From: Collinsella sp. AF02-46-1
Lineage (GTDB): Bacteria > Actinomycetota > Coriobacteriia > Coriobacteriales > Coriobacteriaceae
Direction: 5' to 3'
Length of the DNA stretch: 64,000 bases
Assembly: GCF_003465825.1 (NCBI RefSeq)
Contig: NZ_QSBV01000003.1
Coordinates: forward strand, 35,113 to 99,112
Within the stretch, counting starts at the first letter, position 1; each line of letters starts with the position of its first letter. A program made the translations under genes and the position numbers. The notes under the pieces were generated by a model, which worked only from the letters and a program-made list of their open reading frames with translations, was not told the origin of the DNA and ran no database searches. Below, piece after piece: positions 60,504 through 64,000 of this stretch.

Positions 60504-60614
60504 ATGCTTATGCTCGATTCTCCGTTCTTCAGCTACTGGGGAAAGGCGAAAGGAGTTGCTTTTCTCCATCACGGCAATATCGCATCGGGGCTCAAAGTCG
60601 TAAAAACGTCGTAA
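60504..60614 (+). CDS. Short ORF of unknown status
   Basis: A 36-residue frame (MLMLDSPFFSYWGKAKGV...) starts after AAAGGA. No family is recognised and the surrounding 60369-60644 has no other coding evidence. It may be spurious. Confidence 0.2.
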   Translation: MLMLDSPFFSYWGKAKGVAFLHHGNIASGLKVVKTS

Positions 60615-60644
60615 GGTACGCGATATGGTTCGCCGGGATCCTAA

Positions 60645-60707
60645 CTAGCTAGGCATTTTTCTGAATCTGCAGATATTCCCATGACAGATAAACAGTACGC
60701 GTTGCAT
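60645..60707 (-). pseudogene. 5' remnant of the low-molecular-weight phosphatase gene
   Basis: ATG at 60707 (AAAGG upstream) reads MQRVLFICHGNICR, the first 14 codons of an LMW-PTP including the P-loop, then diverges into RKMPS and stops. Joining its codons up to CHGN with those of the gene at 52344 restores a full phosphatase gene. It is therefore the original gene start, separated by insertion of the element. Confidence 0.75.
60670..60695. other. Putative right attachment site (attR)
   Basis: Direct repeat of 52753-52778, with the identical 13-bp core TTCCCATGACAGA at 60676-60688, located in the P-loop codons of the phosphatase remnant. Confidence 0.65.
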
Positions 60708-60767
60708 AGAACGATACCTTTCATATAGAAGGCTGCTAAAGAGTCGAAGCCGGGCGCATACAGAGTT

Positions 60768-61517
60768 TTATTTCTTAGCCAGTTTGAAGTAGCGCTCAAA
60801 TATCAATTCGAAAACGTAATAGAACATTAATCGACTGTCGAGGTCCATGCTGCCCAAGCGGATTTCTTTTTGCACGGTGTAGATAGGGTAGTCGGCTAGT
60901 TTCGAGAGAGAATTTCGAGAAAAGCCGGTGAGTGTGACGACCTTGCATCCGCGCGTTTTGGCTATCGATGTGGCGTCAATAGACACCTGCGTCTCGCCGC
61001 TTACGGAAACGCTGAAGACCAGGTCGTTTTTGCCAAGCAGTTCTGCGTAATGCCTCATGACATGGCGTTCGCTGAGCGTATCGGTGTTCTTGCCCATTAT
61101 TTTGAGCTTTTCAGCCATCTCGAGGCACGGGTATTTCGAAAAGCCCGAGCAGAAGAACACGATATGCGAGGCGTCCTGGATAAGGCTTACAACCGAGTCG
61201 ATGACCCGGTCGTTAATCAGGTCTTTTGTTTGTACGAGCTGGGTATCAAGAGGAAGTGCCTCGATAGTGAATCGATTGCGATCGAGCGAGGCGGAATACG
61301 ATTGTTTGAGCTCCGTAAACCCCGAGAAGCCAAGCTTATGGGCAAGCCTTACGATCGTGTTGGGAGCGACAAAGAACCGTTCAGCAACGCCCTTAAGCGT
61401 GACATCGTCAATATCGTCACGCAGCTCGATGATGTAGCGCATGATCTCGCTTTCGAGATCGTTGAGCTTGCTCTCGCCAGCTCGCACATGATCATAAAAA
61501 GATTCTTGATCTTTCAT
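60768..61517 (-). CDS. RpiR-family transcriptional regulator
   Basis: About 249 residues. The N-terminal HTH_6 domain (SEIMRYIIE...LKGVAERFFVAPNTIVRLAHKLGFSGF) is followed by a SIS sugar-phosphate-binding domain (HIVFFCSGFSKYPCLEMAEKL, VSVSGETQVSIDA). The ATG at 61517 is chosen because the RpiR fold begins there; the GAGGGG upstream is somewhat distant. It is divergent from the 6-phospho-glucosidase/PTS genes and is their likely regulator. Confidence 0.88.
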   Translation of the reverse strand: MKDQESFYDHVRAGESKLNDLESEIMRYIIELRDDIDDVTLKGVAERFFVAPNTIVRLAHKLGFSGFTELKQSYSASLDRNRFTIEALPLDTQLVQTKDLINDRVIDSVVSLIQDASHIVFFCSGFSKYPCLEMAEKLKIMGKNTDTLSERHVMRHYAELLGKNDLVFSVSVSGETQVSIDATSIAKTRGCKVVTLTGFSRNSLSKLADYPIYTVQKEIRLGSMDLDSRLMFYYVFELIFERYFKLAKK

Positions 61518-61815
61518 AAGATGTTTCAGCCCCTCGCACCTCGCCGTACATATGGTACCGCTTTGTGTAGCCAGGTGAGAAATCGGTAATCGGTCAAGAT
61601 TGCCTATTACCCATGAACTGGGCAAACGTACGTGTCGGCCTACACATATCTGTGTCGTGAACGAAATCATGTGTCCCCGTTTCGCATTGACCTGCGCAGG
61701 GGCTTGCAAATGATCTCAAGTCGCAAAATATCAATCGAAACGAAGCAAGCCGAGGACAACCGCGGAGCCCAAGGTCTTCGAGAACACCGATCAGCCAACC
61801 CTGGAGGGACGGAAC
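61518..61815. promoter_or_regulatory. Divergent regulatory region rpiR / phospho-glucosidase
   Basis: A 298-bp gap without genes. ACACATATCTGTGT (61642-61655) is a 5-bp-arm palindrome that could be an RpiR-type operator, and TTGCAA (61704) with AATATC (61727) is a weak promoter candidate for the plus-strand operon. Both are pattern-based. Confidence 0.3.
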
Positions 61816-63141
61816 ATGAAGGATAAGCTCAATATTGTGATCGTTGGCGGCGGCTCCACGTGGTGCCCTGGCATTCTTAAAGCCCTGACCAAGCACATGG
61901 ACATTCTGCCGCTGAACCGCGTGATGCTCTATGACATCGATGCCGAGCGCCAGCGTCCGATCGGCGAGTTTGGCAAGATCCTCTTCGCCGAGGAGGAGCC
62001 CGGTGTGGAGTTTGGTTACACCACCGATAAGGACGAGGCATACACTGACGTTGACTTTGTGCTCTGCCAGATTCGTACCGGCGGCTACGAGATGCGCAGC
62101 AAGGATGAGAAGATTCCGCTGCATATGGGAATCATCGGCCAGGAAACGGTGGGCCCCGGCGGCATGGCTTACGGTATGCGCTCCATGCATGACATGGTTG
62201 AGATCGTCAACGACGTTCGCGCTCATAGCCCGGAGGCGTGGATTATCAACTACACCAACCCGGCTGCTATTGTGGCATATGGTCTCGAGCGCGTTCTGCC
62301 CGATGAGCATCGCGTCCTCAACATCTGCGACCAGCCTGTCAACCTCATGCGCTCTTACGGTCGCCTGCTCGGTCGCGATATGAGCAAGACGGAGCCCGTG
62401 TACTTTGGCCTCAATCACTTCGGTTGGTTCAAGCACATCTACGATGAAGAGGGTCATGACCTCGTCCCGCAGATTAAGGAGTACACGGAGAAGAACGGCT
62501 TCCTTCCTGCCGATGCCGAGCAGCGTGACCAGTCCTGGCTTGATACCTACGCCATGGTCAAGGACATGCTCGAGGACTTCCCCGACTATCTGCCCAACAC
62601 TTATCTGCAGTACTATCTGTATCCCGAGTACAAGGTCGCTCACCTCGACCCCGACTACACTCGCTCCGATGAGGTTATCAACGGCCGTGAGAAGCGCGTG
62701 TTCGCCGAGTGCGAGCGTGTTGCCAAAGTCGGCACCGCAAAGAACTCCTCGGTTGTGCAGAACGATGCTCATGGCGATATGATCGTGGAAATCACCTCGG
62801 CCATTTATCGCAACACCAACAAGACCTTCATTGTCATTGTGCCCAACAACGGCATTATCGAGGGCATGCCCGATGACGCCATGGTCGAGGTCGCGGCAAG
62901 CGTGGGCGCCAATGGCCCGCAGCCCTATGCTGTTGGCAAGATTGGCACCTTCTATCGCGGCCTTATGGAGAACCAGTACGCCTATGAGCGCCTGACTGTT
63001 GAGGCTTGGATGGAGGGTTCCTACGAGAAGGCTCTGCAGGCACTCACGCTTAATCGTCTGGTCGGTGATGCTAAGAAGGCTCGTAAGGTGCTCGACAAGC
63101 TCATCGAGGCGAACAAGGATTATTGGCCGGAGCTTAAGTAA
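61816..63141 (+). CDS. GH4-family 6-phospho-alpha-glucosidase
   Basis: 441 residues. The NAD-binding loop is IVGGGSTWCPGI (9-20), GIIGQETVGPGGMAYGMR follows, metal/catalytic C171-D172 is in NICDQP, and GLNHFGW carries a metal-binding His. GH4 enzymes need NAD+ and Mn2+; a CDxP motif is the form seen in 6-phospho-alpha-glucosidases, CNxP in the beta type. GGAGGGACGG precedes the ATG. The next gene is a PTS EIIC, so the pair imports and cleaves an alpha-glucoside such as maltose or an isomer of sucrose. Confidence 0.92.
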   Translation: MKDKLNIVIVGGGSTWCPGILKALTKHMDILPLNRVMLYDIDAERQRPIGEFGKILFAEEEPGVEFGYTTDKDEAYTDVDFVLCQIRTGGYEMRSKDEKIPLHMGIIGQETVGPGGMAYGMRSMHDMVEIVNDVRAHSPEAWIINYTNPAAIVAYGLERVLPDEHRVLNICDQPVNLMRSYGRLLGRDMSKTEPVYFGLNHFGWFKHIYDEEGHDLVPQIKEYTEKNGFLPADAEQRDQSWLDTYAMVKDMLEDFPDYLPNTYLQYYLYPEYKVAHLDPDYTRSDEVINGREKRVFAECERVAKVGTAKNSSVVQNDAHGDMIVEITSAIYRNTNKTFIVIVPNNGIIEGMPDDAMVEVAASVGANGPQPYAVGKIGTFYRGLMENQYAYERLTVEAWMEGSYEKALQALTLNRLVGDAKKARKVLDKLIEANKDYWPELK

Positions 63142-63223
63142 CTAGTTCCATATCGCTTGATAACTGTTATGGGGCGTGTGGATTGTAGAGCCGCGCGCCC
63201 CGTTTCTTTAAGAGGGGTATCCC

Positions 63224-64000
63224 ATGAACAAAGATGAGCTGCTGGCAAAGTTCCAGCGCCTGGGCAAAGTCCTCATGACGCCCGTGCTGATTCTGCCAAT
63301 TGCCGGCATCCTCCAGGGCTTTGGCAATGCCTTTACCAGCCCCACCCTTACGGCAGCTGTTCCCTGGCTTGCTGCTCCGGGCTTTGCGATTTTCTTTTCG
63401 ATTCTCAAGGCCGCAGCCGGCATCGTTATGAACAACATCCCGGTTATCTTCTCGATTTGTCTCGCCTATGGCTTCGCCAAGTCCGAGAAGGCTACCGCGG
63501 CGCTTTGTGGCTTTTTGGGCTACATGTGCATGAATTCCGTGATGGGCACGTTCCTTACGGCGACTGGCGTTATCGATCCCGCGAATCTTACGACGGGCCA
63601 GAGCACGATTCTCGGTATCACCACGCTCGACACTGGCGTTATCGGCGGTCTTCTGGTGGGCGCAATCGTCGCATGGTTGCATAACCGTTACTACAAGATT
63701 GAGCTGCCCGCCGTGTTCTCCATCTTCAACGGTACGCGCTTTATTCCGGCGGTAACGCTGCTCTCATGCAGCATCCTCGCATTGGTCATGTCCTTTGTTT
63801 TCCCGTTTATTCAGAACGCTCTCGGTGCGCTGTCCGAGTTCATCAAGACTACGGGTGCCTTTGGTGCATTTGTCTACGGTGCCGGCGAACGCATGCTCCT
63901 GCCTTTTGGCCTGCATCACTTTGTCTATTTGCCGTTCTTCTTCACGTCGCTCGGTGGCGTCGAGACCATCGACGGCCAGACCGTTCAGGGCGCTATCAAT
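63224..64000 (+). CDS. PTS EIIC component, glucose/alpha-glucoside family (partial at window end)
   Basis: The first 259 codons are open to the last base of the window. It begins MNKDELLAKFQRLGKVLMTP then VLILPIAGILQGFGNA. The EIIC-Glc family motifs GIVMNNIPVIFSICLAYGFA and GERMLLPFGLHHFVY, with several membrane helices, are present. AGAGGGG precedes the ATG. Together with the GH4 gene upstream it resembles GlvC/MalX-type alpha-glucoside permeases; an EIIB domain may follow beyond the window. Confidence 0.9.
   Translation, partial: MNKDELLAKFQRLGKVLMTPVLILPIAGILQGFGNAFTSPTLTAAVPWLAAPGFAIFFSILKAAAGIVMNNIPVIFSICLAYGFAKSEKATAALCGFLGYMCMNSVMGTFLTATGVIDPANLTTGQSTILGITTLDTGVIGGLLVGAIVAWLHNRYYKIELPAVFSIFNGTRFIPAVTLLSCSILALVMSFVFPFIQNALGALSEFIKTTGAFGAFVYGAGERMLLPFGLHHFVYLPFFFTSLGGVETIDGQTVQGAIN

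Larger units (their letters stand above)
52759..60688. mobile_element. Integrated mobilisable element of about 7.9 kb
   Basis: Bounded by direct copies of TTCCCATGACAGA. Contents, mostly on the minus strand: tyrosine integrase at the left end, HUH and SF3 replication genes, FtsK-like ATPase, small conjugation-type genes, an ABC-F gene, and an IS21-like remnant near the right end. The gene order resembles small Rep/FtsK-type integrative elements of Gram-positives. Relaxase and type IV secretion genes are absent, so it would depend on helpers. Broken rep and small genes plus a P-loop deletion suggest loss of mobility. Confidence 0.75.

Noticed and set aside
60404-60652. 82-codon plus-strand ORF near the right end of the element
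   Set aside because: No ribosome binding site, low-complexity reading and no recognisable family.

Overview
The window looks like chromosome of a high-GC Gram-positive gut anaerobe of the class Coriobacteriia, most likely Collinsella or a close relative. This rests on GC-rich coding sequence, sorting signals of the LAxTG type, a SipW-type surface-fibre locus, many PTS genes, and protein sequences that read like Coriobacteriia. No rRNA is present, so the genus is an inference.

Layout. 0-11 kb: lemA, a TetR-like regulator, tRNA-Ser(UGA), a tRNA adenosine deaminase fused to glycerate kinase, a repeat-rich gap holding the SRP RNA, a secreted coiled-coil LANTG protein, a heterodimeric ABC exporter and a flavodoxin-like protein. 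11-20 kb: a surface-fibre locus (SipW-type signal peptidase, three TasA/camelysin-like small proteins, an 1832-residue InlB-repeat protein and an LAATG-anchored protein), flanked by two direct copies of an element made of three 62-bp hairpin units. 20-33 kb: LTA-synthase-like sulfatase, nitroreductase, Kup potassium importer beside a KdpD/KdpE pair, RlmKL-like rRNA methyltransferase, HAD phosphatase. 33-38 kb: DeoR regulator and an ascorbate-type PTS (EIIA, EIIB, EIIC) bracketed by two near-identical transaldolase-family genes. 38-52 kb: Tex, a dehydrogenase/MFS/SDR operon with a divergent LysR regulator, a frameshifted diguanylate cyclase, a MarR-controlled ABC exporter pair, pyridoxal kinase and a TIGR04076 protein.

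52.76-60.69 kb is an integrated mobile element of about 7.9 kb. It carries a tyrosine integrase, a HUH/SF3 replication protein split by an in-frame amber codon, an FtsK-like ATPase that lacks its P-loop, small genes (one split by an in-frame ochre codon), an ABC-F ATPase with a possible attenuator, and a remnant of an IS21-like element. It sits in the 5' end of a low-molecular-weight protein tyrosine phosphatase gene. The element side supplies a new start for the gene, and the displaced original first codons survive at the far end next to a second copy of the core site. Several lesions suggest the element is decaying.

60.7-64 kb: an RpiR regulator divergent from a GH4 6-phospho-alpha-glucosidase and a PTS EIIC gene that runs off the window end, probably an alpha-glucoside uptake operon.

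Intergenic DNA is unusually rich in dispersed palindromic repeats. At least six families have two or more copies in the window.
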